Positions 1-9,036 of a DNA stretch of 64,000 nucleotides are shown here, one piece after another; the first letter of the stretch is position 1; each line of letters begins with the position of its first letter. Below the pieces are notes generated by a model, which made no database searches, was not told the origin of the DNA, and saw only the letters and a program-made list of their open reading frames with translations. Where the stretch lies: positions 3,058,542 to 3,122,541 of the forward strand of contig NC_015856.1 of NCBI RefSeq assembly GCF_000221045.1. The letters are read 5' to 3'. The stretch is from Collimonas fungivorans Ter331. Its GTDB lineage: Bacteria; Pseudomonadota; Gammaproteobacteria; Burkholderiales; Burkholderiaceae_D. A program made the translations under genes and the position numbers.

Positions 1-68
1 GCTTGACTTCACCATCCAATATAATAGAAAATAATTCCATTATTATAGAAACCGAGGAATCGTCTCCC

Positions 69-638
69 ATGGACATCAACGCCCGCATTGCCGCCCGCGT
101 CAGCTTCTTGCGCCAGGAACGCGGCCTGTCGCTGGATGCGCTGGCTACCCGGTGCAGCGTCAGCCGTTCCATGATTTCCCTGATCGAGAGAGGGCAAAGC
201 AACGCCACTGCGGTGGTCCTGGAAAAACTGGCGACCGGGCTCGGCGTGATGCTGCCCGCCCTGTTCGAAGATCCGCAGCCGCAAACCGCCCCCCTCATCC
301 GCCATGCCGACCAGCCGCAATGGCGCGATCCGCAATCGGGCTACGTGCGCCGCAATATCTCGCCGCCGGACCCGCAATCGCCGCTGCGGATCGTGGAAGT
401 GCTGTTTCCGGCCGGCGCCCGGGTCACTTACGAAACCGCCGCGCGCGAAGCCCTGGTCTACCAGCAGGTATGGATCCTGGAAGGCAAGATGGATATCGCC
501 GTCGGCGCCGCGCAATATTCGCTCGCAGCCGGCGACTGCCTGGCGTTCCAGCTGGACAGCCCGGTCGCCTACCACAACCCCCATCGCAAACCTGCGCTTT
601 ACGCCGTCGCCAGCAGCACGGACAACGCGCGCCAATAA
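69..638 (+). CDS. XRE-family regulator with C-terminal cupin domain
   Basis: Predicted DNA-binding transcription regulator of 189 residues. Residues about 7-61 form an XRE-type helix-turn-helix (SRSMISLIERGQSNATAVVL is the recognition segment), and residues about 110-180 look like a small cupin sensor domain. This HTH-plus-cupin layout is typical of regulators of small-molecule metabolism. I chose the ATG at 69 because GAGGAA lies about 10 bases upstream; an in-frame TTG at 3 would add 22 low-complexity residues rich in Ile, Asn and Glu that do not look like protein of this family. It is followed after 9 bases by a GNAT acetyltransferase, so the two are probably one operon and the regulator may control it. 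Ligand is unknown. Confidence 0.85.
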   Translation: MDINARIAARVSFLRQERGLSLDALATRCSVSRSMISLIERGQSNATAVVLEKLATGLGVMLPALFEDPQPQTAPLIRHADQPQWRDPQSGYVRRNISPPDPQSPLRIVEVLFPAGARVTYETAAREALVYQQVWILEGKMDIAVGAAQYSLAAGDCLAFQLDSPVAYHNPHRKPALYAVASSTDNARQ

Positions 639-647
639 GGAACCGCC

Positions 648-1190
648 ATGCAAGACAACATACAAATCCGTCGCCTGGACGCGCTTGATCCGGCCGCAAT
701 TAACGCCCTGAGCGAGATCCTGATCGATTGCGTCGACGGCGGCGCCTCGGTCAGCTTCATGCATCCCCTGACGCGCAGCCGTGCGGACAATTTCTGGAAT
801 GGCGTCGCTCCCGGCGTAGCCGCCGGCGAACGTTTGCTGCTGGTGGCCCAGGACCAGGACGGTACGATTCTCGGCACGGTGCAGGTGGTGCTGAGCCAGC
901 CGGAAAACCAGCCGCATCGCGCCGACGTGGCGAAACTGCTGGTTCATCGCAAGGCGCGGCGCGCCGGTTTGGGAGCAGCGCTGGTGACGGCGGCGGAACA
1001 CGCCGCTGCGCTCGCCGGGAAACGCTTGCTGGTGCTCGATACGGTCACCGGCAGCCCAGCGGAGCAGCTATACAAACGGCTGGGATGGCAGGTGTCCGGC
1101 GTGATTCCCGACTATGCGCTATGGCCGGATGGCCGCTTGTGCGCCACGACCGTCTTCTACAAGCACATAGGAAACGGCACGGCAGCCTGA
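648..1190 (+). CDS. GNAT-family N-acetyltransferase
   Basis: 180-residue acetyl-CoA-dependent acetyltransferase. The acetyl-CoA loop is visible as RRAGLGAAL (around residues 104-112, the R/Q-x-x-G-x-G/A motif A), preceded by the V-A-K-L-L-V beta strand that normally leads into it. The C-terminal part (SPAEQLYKRLGWQVSG) is the usual motif B with the Tyr that helps release CoA. The start has AAGGA seven bases upstream. It follows the XRE-cupin gene with a 9-base gap and probably shares its promoter. Substrate cannot be told from sequence; small-amine or antibiotic acetylation are both possible. Confidence 0.88.
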   Translation: MQDNIQIRRLDALDPAAINALSEILIDCVDGGASVSFMHPLTRSRADNFWNGVAPGVAAGERLLLVAQDQDGTILGTVQVVLSQPENQPHRADVAKLLVHRKARRAGLGAALVTAAEHAAALAGKRLLVLDTVTGSPAEQLYKRLGWQVSGVIPDYALWPDGRLCATTVFYKHIGNGTAA

Positions 1191-1195
1191 GCCGG

Positions 1196-2383
1196 CTACT
1201 TCGTGTAAGCGGGGAGCTCTGTTTGCGGCGGTGCGGCGCCGGCGCCAAAGTTGCTGGGGAAACGCGCATCGCGCAGCTTCATGAAAGGCGTTTCGACCAA
1301 TCGATACAGCAAGTATCCGCCCACGATGCTGATCAAGGCGATCAGAACAACTTCGACCGCCGGGTCAATGCCGGCGCGTTTCAGGATCGGGTGAGCGATC
1401 ATCGCGAGCGGCTTGTGCATCAGGTAGATGGCGTAAGACCATGCGGCCAGCTGGGCTGCGCCCGGTATCCGCCAGCGGTACAGGTAGCTGCACGGACTGA
1501 GCGCGGCGACCACCAGCAGCGCGAAGGCGACGGCAATCAGCGAATAGCCGAATCCGCTCATGAAGAAGCCGTAGCCATAGCCCTCGATATAGTAATAATT
1601 GACGGCCAGGTAGAAAAGCAGCGCCACCGCCAGGGCGCCGAAAAACAAGAACAAGTGGCCGCGGCGCAGGATCTTTTGCCAGAGATCGCGGTGAAAATTC
1701 TTCAGGATGGCGACAGCAATACCCGGCAGGAACTCATCAAAGCGGCAAAAGCTCGAGTAGTAGACATTCGGGTAATAGCCACCGACCGCACCGCCGGCCT
1801 CCCGTCCATACTGCAGCCACAGTAGGCTGCGCAGCGCGATCCCGGCCAGCATCAGCAGGCCGAGGGCGACCCAGGCCAGCCGGATCGACTTGCCATACCT
1901 GGCGGCGAGGATGACGGCGGCCGGCAACAACAGATAAAACTGTTCCTCTATGCACAGCGACCAGGCATGGGAAAAAGCGGTTCCCGGCTGCAGCCACAGA
2001 TTCTGCGTGAAAGTGAGGAAGCGCCACAACGGCGGCGGCGCATTTCCTCCCATTACCACGGGAAACAGAAAATAGAGCGCCAGCACAAAGTAGAAATTGG
2101 GCAGCGTCCGCAGGAATCTCCTGGCGTAGAAATACCTGAGCGAAAGCTGCTGCCCGCGAGCGACGCCGGCAAAGATCTGGTTGCTGATAAGGTATCCGCT
2201 CAGCACAAAAAACAGGTCGACTCCGGTCCAACCCACCTTGCTGGCCCAGCCGAATGTGGCTGAGCCGCTGACAAACGCCATGTAGTGGTACATGAATACC
2301 AGCGTGATCGCCGCGGCGCGCAGCGTGTCCAGGCCGTGGTTGCGATGCGATTGATTTACAGGATGGCGGATGGCGGGCAGCAT
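1196..2383 (-). CDS. membrane acyltransferase, acyltransferase-3 (OafA/YrhL) family
   Basis: Multi-spanning inner-membrane O-acyltransferase of about 395 residues, the type that acetylates or acylates lipopolysaccharide, exopolysaccharide or peptidoglycan sugars. The N-terminal GLDTLRAAAITLVFMYHY contains the conserved R and the H of the first helix; DLFFVLSGYLIS and WSLCIEEQFYLLLP follow in the order and spacing normal for the family. About ten hydrophobic helices are visible. An in-frame GTG at 2476 would extend the protein by 31 polar residues; I prefer the ATG at 2383 because the family usually starts close to the GLD segment, although neither has a clear Shine-Dalgarno. The gene converges on the GNAT gene, leaving 5 bases between stops. 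Confidence 0.85.
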   Translation of the reverse strand: MLPAIRHPVNQSHRNHGLDTLRAAAITLVFMYHYMAFVSGSATFGWASKVGWTGVDLFFVLSGYLISNQIFAGVARGQQLSLRYFYARRFLRTLPNFYFVLALYFLFPVVMGGNAPPPLWRFLTFTQNLWLQPGTAFSHAWSLCIEEQFYLLLPAAVILAARYGKSIRLAWVALGLLMLAGIALRSLLWLQYGREAGGAVGGYYPNVYYSSFCRFDEFLPGIAVAILKNFHRDLWQKILRRGHLFLFFGALAVALLFYLAVNYYYIEGYGYGFFMSGFGYSLIAVAFALLVVAALSPCSYLYRWRIPGAAQLAAWSYAIYLMHKPLAMIAHPILKRAGIDPAVEVVLIALISIVGGYLLYRLVETPFMKLRDARFPSNFGAGAAPPQTELPAYTK

Positions 2384-2477
2384 GGTGAGTAAATGGCGGG
2401 ATTGATCGGGAGCCGGCTGCAGGCCGCCGGCATTTTTCCGGACATGGCGCGTATCGGCCCTTGCTGCGCATATCACA

Positions 2478-2504
2478 TAAAAAAAGCCCGCCGAAGCGAG
2501 CTTT
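2478..2504 (-). terminator. Rho-independent terminator (minus strand)
   Basis: On the minus strand the sequence reads AAAGCTCGC-TTCG-GCGGGCTTT followed by T residues: a 9-bp stem with one G-T wobble and a UUCG loop. It would end transcripts coming from the SPFH gene at 2782 before they reach the acyltransferase. Confidence 0.7.
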
Positions 2505-2781
2505 GCAATGACCGATACTTGAGGAGATTCGCGTATTCCCGTGCTATCTGCAAAGTGACTACGCCGCGAATGAATCTACTCAAGTATCTGCCATCAAACA
2601 TTTTCTGGACACGCACGATAGCCTGTGCGTGAAATCCAGTATGCAACACGAATTATCCGGATGCAAGTTTTTTCTGATGCTTTTCTGCAGAAGCAAAACC
2701 GGCATCGGCCAGCCGCGATCGGAGGCAGCCGATGCAGGCTCTTGCCGGCCGGCGCGACATCTGCGCGACGGGCCTCCCGCC
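2505..2781. other. intergenic region with no supported gene
   Basis: Between the terminator at 2478-2504 and the stop of the SPFH gene I see no reading frame with family features or a Shine-Dalgarno. It is the 3' flank of the SPFH gene and, past the terminator, the upstream region of the acyltransferase. Confidence 0.5.
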
Positions 2782-3663
2782 TCACTTGTTGGTCACGAAC
2801 GGAATCGGCGCGGAACCGTACATCGTGGCCGGGACATCGCCCTTCCATTGTTTGGCGCGGACCATGTCAACCTCGATGCGACGCAGCTCCAGGACATCCT
2901 TGTTCTGCGCCAGCGCAGCGTTCTGGATTTTCAGGGACTCAGCCTGGGCCGTTGCGATCTTCAGTTGCGAATAAGCCTCGCCGTCGGCACGCGCCTGCAT
3001 GGCATGCGCCTCGGCTTCAGCGATGGCGACTTTCTGCTTTTGCTCCGACTCCACCGTTTTGAGCTTGTTTTCGGCGCCCAGCCGCAACTGCTCTTGCGTT
3101 ACTTTTTCGTTGATCGCCGCCATGTAGGAAGGAGAAAAGGAAAAAGTCCGCATATCGATGCCGATCACCTGCGCACCGTACACTTTCAGTTTCTCGCGCA
3201 GCGCGGCGCTGATGTCTCCGCTCACTTGCGAGCGGCGCGCGATCAAGTCGGGAGCGCTGTATTTTGCGGTGACCGCCTTGAACACTTCCTGGGTTGCGGT
3301 CTGGACATAGGAGGACAAATCGCCGTCGTGGCTGTATTTCTCGTAGACCTCGGCGACGCTGTTGGTGGAAATCGAATAACGGACAGTCATGCTGACTTTG
3401 ACCGGCTGGGTATCCGAGGTGCTGCCCTCGGCATCTTCAACGTCTGCCCGTTCGGCGCGGATGCTGAAGATGGTCAGCTTCTTCCATGGCGGCAGGATGA
3501 CCAGCCCTTCGTTCTCGATGCCGACGATCTTCCCGAACGAAGTTACCACGCCGCGGTTACCGGTAGGCACCGATCCGAATGGCCAGATCCACATCAAAAC
3601 GACAATGGCGACAACTGCAATCAAAACCAGTTTCACCGGCTTCTTGTTCTGAAACTCAGGCAT
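2782..3663 (-). CDS. SPFH/band 7 (prohibitin-like) membrane protein
   Basis: 293-residue protein anchored by one N-terminal hydrophobic segment (VKLVLIAVVAIVVLMWIWPF, about residues 10-29) followed by an SPFH/band-7 domain (VPTGNRGVVTSFGK onward) and a long Ala/Glu/Gln-rich coiled coil (about 185-255). Such proteins form oligomeric scaffolds in the inner membrane, like HflC, stomatin and prohibitin, and often modulate membrane proteases. The start at 3663 is favoured by AGGGGA about six bases upstream; an ATG at 3696 would add 11 residues. It has no paired HflK, so I do not call it HflC. It diverges from the S41 protease at 3867, an intriguing but possibly coincidental pairing. Confidence 0.85.
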   Translation of the reverse strand: MPEFQNKKPVKLVLIAVVAIVVLMWIWPFGSVPTGNRGVVTSFGKIVGIENEGLVILPPWKKLTIFSIRAERADVEDAEGSTSDTQPVKVSMTVRYSISTNSVAEVYEKYSHDGDLSSYVQTATQEVFKAVTAKYSAPDLIARRSQVSGDISAALREKLKVYGAQVIGIDMRTFSFSPSYMAAINEKVTQEQLRLGAENKLKTVESEQKQKVAIAEAEAHAMQARADGEAYSQLKIATAQAESLKIQNAALAQNKDVLELRRIEVDMVRAKQWKGDVPATMYGSAPIPFVTNK

Positions 3664-3866
3664 GCATTTCCCCTTATTGTAAAAACCGACAACCATGGCT
3701 AATCAAACGCCGCTTATATGTAATTCTTCCCAAGGCTGGCGATCTAGGCCCTCACCTAGCTCGCTGCCGTTCCGGTCACTTGGTCAGGCAATCATATTGC
3801 ACCCCGATTGTAGTGTTAACATGACATTATTTCCAATCTTCAATTTTTCTATCGGATGACAGAAAA

Positions 3867-5411
3867 ATGCACAACCCAGCCACGACTGCAAGCGAACCAG
3901 CTCCTGTTGCCCCCTCGTCCCCACATCGATCCGCATTTGCGCTGCTGCCTATGCTGTTCTGCGCCGCCTTTTTTTGCGCGCCGGTTCACGCAGCCGAAGC
4001 CTCGCCCTGCCCGCCCGACTGGGAAGCGCAGATCTGCGAGCTCAAGTCGGTAGTAGACGTGCTCAAGAAAGAACACCTGACGGAGATCGATGTCCCGGCC
4101 TTCCTCGACGAAACCATCCGCCTCGGCGTCAAGACCCTGCCCTACGCCCGCTTCCTCAATGCGCAGGAACAGCAAGAGCAGGTAAAAAAAGACCAGCGCA
4201 CGCGCAACGGCACGCCCGGCATCGGCATCATTTTCGAAACCTTGCCGGATGGCTTGCATATTATCGATGTGGTGCCCGACGCGCCCGCCGCGCAAGCCGG
4301 GGTGCGCACCGGCGACCTGGTGGTGGCGATGGACGGCAACAGCATGGTAGGCATCGACAATACCGAAATCGCCAAGTACGCCAACGGCGAAGCCGGTGCG
4401 CCGCTCAAGCTGACGCTGCTGCGCGGCGCATCCCAGCAACGGTTGGAGTTCTCACCGCTGCGCGCAATCATCAAGCCAAGGCCGGCCAGCGCCAGGCGGC
4501 TCGACGGCAATGTGCTGTATACCCGGCTGGCCAGTTTTCCTGAGCCCACCATCGGCGATTACATAGACGTGGTGCAAGCGGAACGTAAAAAGGGACCGCC
4601 GGCCGCGGCAGTGATCCTCGATCTGCGCATCAACGGCGGCGGCGCGCTTAATGCGGCGATCGGCATTACGGCGCTGTTCACCGGCCGCGACAAGACGGCA
4701 ATGGTGACGCTGCAGCGCGACGACAAGATCCAGCACCGCATCAGCACCAACTGGCCGGATTATGACCTGCCGGTGATGCAGGGCCAGGATCCGCTGGCGC
4801 CACTGCAAGGTGACGACTGGTGGCGTAGCGTGCCGCTCATTGTGCTGGTCGACGGCCAAAGCGCCTCAGCTGCCGAAGCCACCGCCGCCGCCCTGAAAGA
4901 CCTCGGCCGCGCCAGGCTGCTGGGCACTCCGACCTATGGCAAGGGCATGGCGCAAACCGGCGTCGGCACGCGCGACGGTACTTACGTCGTCTGGAGCAAT
5001 GCGCGCAACTTGCGGCCGAACGGTTGTCCGATGGAAGGCTATGGCGTAGTGCCTGACTGGATCGTGCCGCCGCGCAAAGACGCTGACATGGATGGCGTCC
5101 TGCTCGGTTATCGCGAAGTCGATATCCCGCGCGCCGCCTACGCCAACAAGCCGGCGCCCGATCCCTTCGCCGACGTGCGCAAGGAACGCCAGCGCCTGCG
5201 TGACCGGCGTGCGCTTGCCAAGCTGGACCCGGCCAACAGCGCGGCGCTGCCGCAAAAGGAATTCGGGACCGCCAAGGATTGGCAGCTGGAACAGGCGCTC
5301 AACGCGCTGGCCGGCAAGCCGGTGCAGGTGGTGAGGGTGAACCCGAGGTTCATGCCGGCGCAGCCGGCGTGCATGAAATTTGATATGCAGGAAACCAGGC
5401 AGAAAACTTAA
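3867..5411 (+). CDS. S41-family C-terminal processing peptidase with PDZ domain
   Basis: 514-residue exported serine protease. A hydrophobic segment near residues 22-42 ending ...APVHA-AEA is a signal peptide with an AxA-type site, preceded by an unusually long Pro/Ala/Ser-rich n-region. A PDZ domain spans about 115-200 (GIGIIFETLPDGLHIIDVVPDAPAAQAGV, the peptide-binding loop). The catalytic core follows; by alignment with Prc/CtpA I place the Ser/Lys dyad at Ser334 (QSASAAEA) and Lys359 (GTPTYGKGMAQ), 25 residues apart as in Prc. It would act in the periplasm on C termini of unstructured or tagged proteins. Cys-containing loops (SPCPPDWEAQICELK and GCPMEGYG) may carry disulfides. Confidence 0.88.
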   Translation: MHNPATTASEPAPVAPSSPHRSAFALLPMLFCAAFFCAPVHAAEASPCPPDWEAQICELKSVVDVLKKEHLTEIDVPAFLDETIRLGVKTLPYARFLNAQEQQEQVKKDQRTRNGTPGIGIIFETLPDGLHIIDVVPDAPAAQAGVRTGDLVVAMDGNSMVGIDNTEIAKYANGEAGAPLKLTLLRGASQQRLEFSPLRAIIKPRPASARRLDGNVLYTRLASFPEPTIGDYIDVVQAERKKGPPAAAVILDLRINGGGALNAAIGITALFTGRDKTAMVTLQRDDKIQHRISTNWPDYDLPVMQGQDPLAPLQGDDWWRSVPLIVLVDGQSASAAEATAAALKDLGRARLLGTPTYGKGMAQTGVGTRDGTYVVWSNARNLRPNGCPMEGYGVVPDWIVPPRKDADMDGVLLGYREVDIPRAAYANKPAPDPFADVRKERQRLRDRRALAKLDPANSAALPQKEFGTAKDWQLEQALNALAGKPVQVVRVNPRFMPAQPACMKFDMQETRQKT

Positions 5412-5415
5412 CAGA

Positions 5416-6471
5416 CTATTTCTGACGGTTTTTGCCAAAACGACGGTCTATGTATTGCGGGATGTTCACCGGGGTGACCACAACCACGGACGACGAATCG
5501 CCGATGGCCGACACAGGCAGCAGTTTGTGGAAATGCATGATCTGGTGGCAGGCGTTCCTCATGTCCTGTCGCAGGTCATGATGCAATACCGCGCTGATCT
5601 GCCCGTCTCGCAGCAGGCGCATGTTGTCCCGGTCGAGGTCATGCGCGATGAAGCACTTTGGCGCTTTCCCCATGGCATGCAGGGCACGGAGTATCGCGAC
5701 ATTCCCACCGCCCATTGAATACACCGCCGCGACTTCTCTTTTTCTACCGACAGCCCTTCGCACCCGTTCCTCAGTCTCGACATCGAGCCCGTGCCCGCCA
5801 CTGGCGTCTACCAGCATCAATTTCGGATAGCGTCTGCGCAGTTCGTCGCGAAAGCCGGCTTCACGTTCCTCCTCGCCCCTGAAGTGGCCATCGCTCATCG
5901 TTACCAGGACATTCCCCTGCGGCCGGGCAAGCCACTGGCCGATGAGAAAAGCGGCGGTTGCGCCCGCCATCCGGTTGTTAAGGCCCGCATAGGCGATCCG
6001 CGCCGACCCAGGCATATCGGTAAAAATGGTCACAACCGGAATGCCTCGTTGCTGCAGCCCGGCAATTGCCTCCGATATCTCGGGAATATCGCGCGCCTTG
6101 AGAAATACGCCATGGCTGCCCCGGCGGCCCACCGCCTCGAGTGCGTCCACGACCTGGGCGGTGGTCATGGTGTCCTGCATCATGAAGCGCGGCCGAAACA
6201 CGGCCGGACGGAGCATCGGAAGTTCAGATTCCAGCGCCTCGCGTATCTCTTCGGAAAATCTGCTCGGAGCCTCCACCAGGACGTCGACGACGAGCTTTCG
6301 GCCGCTGGTCGCTAGCTGAAACTGTTGCCTTTCAAGCTCTTTAATTGCGTGCTGAACCCGCTGGCGGGTGCCTTCACGCACGTGTGCCCGGCCATTCAGC
6401 ACCCGGTCGACCGTGGCCAGGCCGACGCCGGCCTGCAGGGCGATTTCCTTCATGAGAAAGCGATGCGGCAT
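5416..6471 (-). CDS. LacI-family transcriptional regulator
   Basis: 351 residues. The N-terminal LacI helix-turn-helix is clear (MKEIALQAGVGLATVDRVLNGRAHV, with the AT/VDRVLNGR hinge-proximal helix), followed by a periplasmic-binding-protein-like sugar domain from about residue 60. Family members of this subtype (starting HRFLMKEIA) control sugar or sugar-derivative pathways. The start codon has no obvious Shine-Dalgarno; the Met at 6453 is an alternative. It is transcribed divergently from the dioxygenase at 6570 across 98 bases, so it probably represses both itself and that gene. Confidence 0.88.
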   Translation of the reverse strand: MPHRFLMKEIALQAGVGLATVDRVLNGRAHVREGTRQRVQHAIKELERQQFQLATSGRKLVVDVLVEAPSRFSEEIREALESELPMLRPAVFRPRFMMQDTMTTAQVVDALEAVGRRGSHGVFLKARDIPEISEAIAGLQQRGIPVVTIFTDMPGSARIAYAGLNNRMAGATAAFLIGQWLARPQGNVLVTMSDGHFRGEEEREAGFRDELRRRYPKLMLVDASGGHGLDVETEERVRRAVGRKREVAAVYSMGGGNVAILRALHAMGKAPKCFIAHDLDRDNMRLLRDGQISAVLHHDLRQDMRNACHQIMHFHKLLPVSAIGDSSSVVVVTPVNIPQYIDRRFGKNRQK

Positions 6472-6489
6472 TGGAGGCGCTGCTCCTGG

Positions 6490-6511
6490 TTGAGGTGTTT
6501 TTGAGGTGTTT
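6490..6511. promoter_or_regulatory. tandem 11-bp direct repeat in the LacI/dioxygenase divergent promoter
   Basis: Two perfect head-to-tail copies of TTGAGGTGTTT (6490-6500 and 6501-6511) lie in the 98-base gap between the divergent LacI-type regulator and the dioxygenase. Position suggests a regulator-binding or promoter element. LacI proteins normally bind palindromes, so this may be another factor's site. Confidence 0.4.
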
Positions 6512-6569
6512 ATGGTAACGCAAGCGGCTGCAGGAGGGATATCATGAAAGGACTACGCGAGGAGACGCC

Positions 6570-7763
6570 ATGGATCAAGCCCACTTACACTCAAACGAAA
6601 AGCGGCGCAGACAGTATCGGGAACAGGATTGTTCACTTCACGACTTCCTCGCAGTCCTGCAGGACCGCAGCGATGACGTTCAACTCGAATACGCCCGCGA
6701 AATATGTGAACAGGTGCCGATTTACGACTGCGCCGAATTGGGCCGCGTGCTCGACGATGCGGTGGCCCGCGCCGATCTGCAGGCTGAGTGGGCGGAGGTT
6801 CTACATCGCGGTCCGGGCGTGCTGGTGCTGAAGCGCGCCTTTCCCGATCCGACCCCGATTGACGATGCGACGGCGGTCTTCGAAGCGATCATCCGCGATG
6901 AACGGGAAGCAGGCGGAGCAGCCGCCGATCATTTCGCAAAAGCGGGGGCCAACGACAGGATCTGGAATGCACAGCAAAAGCTCTGCTTGCGCGCACCGTC
7001 CGTGTTCGCCCGTTACTACGCCAACCCAATGCTGGTGGCCGCGGCCCAAGCATGGCTGGGGCCCTGCTTTCAGATGACGTCGCAGGTGAACGTGGTTCGG
7101 CCCGGCGGCGATGCACAACAGGCGCATCGGGACTATCACCTGGGATTCCAGGTAGCAGCCGAGGCCGAACGCTATCCGCCGCACGTCCATGCGATGTCGC
7201 CTTTCCTGACGCTGCAAGGCGCCGTCGCCCACAGCGACATGCCCGTGGCAAGCGGTCCCACCAAGCTGCTGCCGTTTTCGCAGCGATATGCCGAGGGTTA
7301 TCTTGCATGGCGGCGCCAGGACTTTCGGGATCATTTTGAGGCCAACTACGTCCAGTTGCCCATCGAGAAAGGCGACGTGATCTTCTTCAGCCCCGCGCTC
7401 TTTCATGCCGCAGGGGCAAACCGGACGGCAGGTGTTCAGCGCATGGCCAACCTGCTGCAGATTTCCTCGGCTTACGGCCGCGCAATGGAGTCGTTGAATC
7501 GGGCAAGGATGTGCGAGGTCCTGTATCCGGTACTGCTGGATAAGCTCGCGGCGTCAAAGATCAGCGAAGCCGAAGCCGATGCGGTGATTGCCTCGTGCGC
7601 CGAGGTCTACCCGTTTCCCGCCAACCTTGACAATGTCCCGCCTGCAGGCGGCCTTGCGCCGGAAAGCCAGCAAATGTTGTTCGCCCGGACGCTCAGGGAG
7701 TCGTGGAAGGCCGACATTTTCACCTCGGCGATTCGGCGGCAAGCCGCACTACAGGAAGCCTGA
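6570..7763 (+). CDS. phytanoyl-CoA dioxygenase (PhyH)-family Fe(II)/2-oxoglutarate oxygenase
   Basis: 397-residue non-haem iron oxygenase. The facial triad is visible: His186 and Asp188 in AHRDYHLGF, and the distal His279 in FFSPALFHAAG, followed by Arg/Thr residues that bind 2-oxoglutarate (NRTAGVQRMANLLQ). The start has GAGGAG about six bases upstream. It is divergent from a LacI-type regulator, which suggests a role in catabolism of a specific, perhaps sugar-linked, substrate; the family hydroxylates very varied small molecules so the substrate is not predictable. Confidence 0.87.
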   Translation: MDQAHLHSNEKRRRQYREQDCSLHDFLAVLQDRSDDVQLEYAREICEQVPIYDCAELGRVLDDAVARADLQAEWAEVLHRGPGVLVLKRAFPDPTPIDDATAVFEAIIRDEREAGGAAADHFAKAGANDRIWNAQQKLCLRAPSVFARYYANPMLVAAAQAWLGPCFQMTSQVNVVRPGGDAQQAHRDYHLGFQVAAEAERYPPHVHAMSPFLTLQGAVAHSDMPVASGPTKLLPFSQRYAEGYLAWRRQDFRDHFEANYVQLPIEKGDVIFFSPALFHAAGANRTAGVQRMANLLQISSAYGRAMESLNRARMCEVLYPVLLDKLAASKISEAEADAVIASCAEVYPFPANLDNVPPAGGLAPESQQMLFARTLRESWKADIFTSAIRRQAALQEA

Positions 7764-7866
7764 TCCGGACTCCCCAACCCGGAAGCATTCGTCCCGAATC
7801 AAACGCAAATCAGTCTGAAAGCGAACTCGACGTTACAAGAAGCATCAGGAAAGCGCCATACAAAGC

Positions 7867-7893
7867 AAAAAGGGCTTCCTCACGGAAACCCTT
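7867..7893 (-). terminator. Rho-independent terminator, probably the original tRNA-Lys terminator
   Basis: Minus strand reads AAGGG-TT-TCC-GTGA-GGA-AG-CCCTT followed by TTTT. It sits 25 bases beyond the left attachment repeat, the position expected for the terminator of the tRNA-Lys gene before the island inserted. Confidence 0.6.
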
Positions 7894-7917
7894 ATGCCTA
7901 CAGCAGCTGCTGATGTT

Positions 7918-7968
7918 CTGTTGGTGGGGCGTGTGTGATTCGAACACACGACCTACGGATTAAGAGTC
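7918..7968. repeat. left attachment repeat (tRNA-Lys 3' fragment)
   Basis: 51-bp copy identical to 13201-13251. It contains only the anticodon-loop-to-CCA part of tRNA-Lys, so it is not a functional tRNA. After position 7968 the sequence departs from the tRNA. Confidence 0.9.
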
Positions 7969-8213
7969 AAACCAAGCTAGCCACAGGTTACCAGCGATCA
8001 CTCTATCTCACAAGAGATTCTGTGGCTCCCGATCACTTGAGATCAGCCCTCATCACCAGATTATTCCGGCAGATTTGGAGGCATCTACTTTCGAGGTTGC
8101 ACGAAAAAATTCACACTACCGTTGCATTGCCACGTCCAAAAGAATGAACGCTTTTTGTGTAGCTACAGAATCTTTTTAACAGAGCGTGACTGCGTATTGA
8201 GCAGATGAAGATA

Positions 8214-9008
8214 TCAAGCTAAATCACTATCTACAATGTTAACGGTACTCATGCCTTCTTGTGCCTGCTTGTACTTTACAGGATAGGGCATGTTTTGAAT
8301 AATGTATCGCTTTACCCGCTCCTCCATTCGGCATCCAAAAATGATCGCTTCAACAAATTCCGGCTGATAATAAACTTCCTTCCTAAGTTTTCCTGCCGGA
8401 ATTCTGCTATTCTCATCATTCGCTAGATAACGGTACTCATCCTCATAAGACCACTCTTTTAGTTTTACTCTCAAAGCGGCCACTACCTTCTTGCCGAGTT
8501 CGTTTTCATCCACAGTACTGAGCTGAAGGCGAAACAGGTCTATCATCTCAAGCTTGGCAATGTTATCGGAGTAGGTTACCGGAAGAGCTTGAATGTACTG
8601 AGATCTAAATTCAATGCAGAATCCTCTATGCGAATCTGCGTAATGTGCCCACATCAAGTTGCTGGTAGCTTTCGCAGATAGTGAATATACGGCGTAGCTG
8701 TCGATAAGCTCGTTGAACATTTGTTCAAGATCATTGAGATGTCCGTGACCTGCCTGTGTAAATTTACCACTCTTGGTCAGCCCGTCAAATATGTGCTTTT
8801 GAGCCTTGTGTATGTGGTTTCGCAAAGCCTTAAACTGTTGTGGCGTCGGCTTAGCCAAGTCTATTTTTGAGTCAAATAGGTCGTTGAAATTCTTTCGACC
8901 AGAGAAATTTCCATAGCTCTTAAATAGAGCTTGAATTGCGTGATCATCCGCAATCTCGTCAAATTTCTTCGAGATTGAACGGTATTTGTAAAAGAATTCT
9001 GGATACAT
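8214..9008 (-). CDS. DUF2971 domain protein (putative island defence gene)
   Basis: 264-residue cytoplasmic protein. The DUF2971 signatures are visible: NLMWAHYADSHRGFCIEF in the middle and KEWSYEDEYRYL later, followed by IIFGCRMEE. The biochemical role of the family is not established to my knowledge; it is frequent in variable and defence-rich islands. I chose the ATG at 9008 because AAGGA lies just upstream; upstream in-frame codons to 9098 read into the IS21 end and are not original. The gene is AT-rich. An IS21-type end begins 29 bases upstream of the ATG, so its native promoter has probably been lost or replaced. Confidence 0.8.
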   Translation of the reverse strand: MYPEFFYKYRSISKKFDEIADDHAIQALFKSYGNFSGRKNFNDLFDSKIDLAKPTPQQFKALRNHIHKAQKHIFDGLTKSGKFTQAGHGHLNDLEQMFNELIDSYAVYSLSAKATSNLMWAHYADSHRGFCIEFRSQYIQALPVTYSDNIAKLEMIDLFRLQLSTVDENELGKKVVAALRVKLKEWSYEDEYRYLANDENSRIPAGKLRKEVYYQPEFVEAIIFGCRMEERVKRYIIQNMPYPVKYKQAQEGMSTVNIVDSDLA

Positions 9009-9036
9009 GTTTTCCTTAGCACGGTCCTGTATCGGA

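Larger units (their letters stand above)
7764..8213. other. gap between dioxygenase and DUF2971 gene; holds terminator and left attachment site
   Basis: The first part is chromosomal flank with a minus-strand terminator (7867-7893); 7918-7968 is the duplicated tRNA-Lys 3' end; 7969-8213 is the left edge of the island. I see no convincing gene in it. Confidence 0.6.

Noticed and set aside
728-1825. 365-codon plus-strand frame
   Set aside because: It overlaps the GNAT gene in another frame and runs antisense to the acyltransferase; low-complexity Arg/Gly/Gln composition.
2782-3663. hflC assignment
   Set aside because: SPFH fold is clear, but there is no adjacent hflK or hfq/hflX context, so only the family is named.
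7918-7968. Second tRNA-Lys gene
   Set aside because: Only the 3' half is present; the acceptor 5' strand, D-arm and half of the anticodon stem are missing. It is an attachment-site duplicate.
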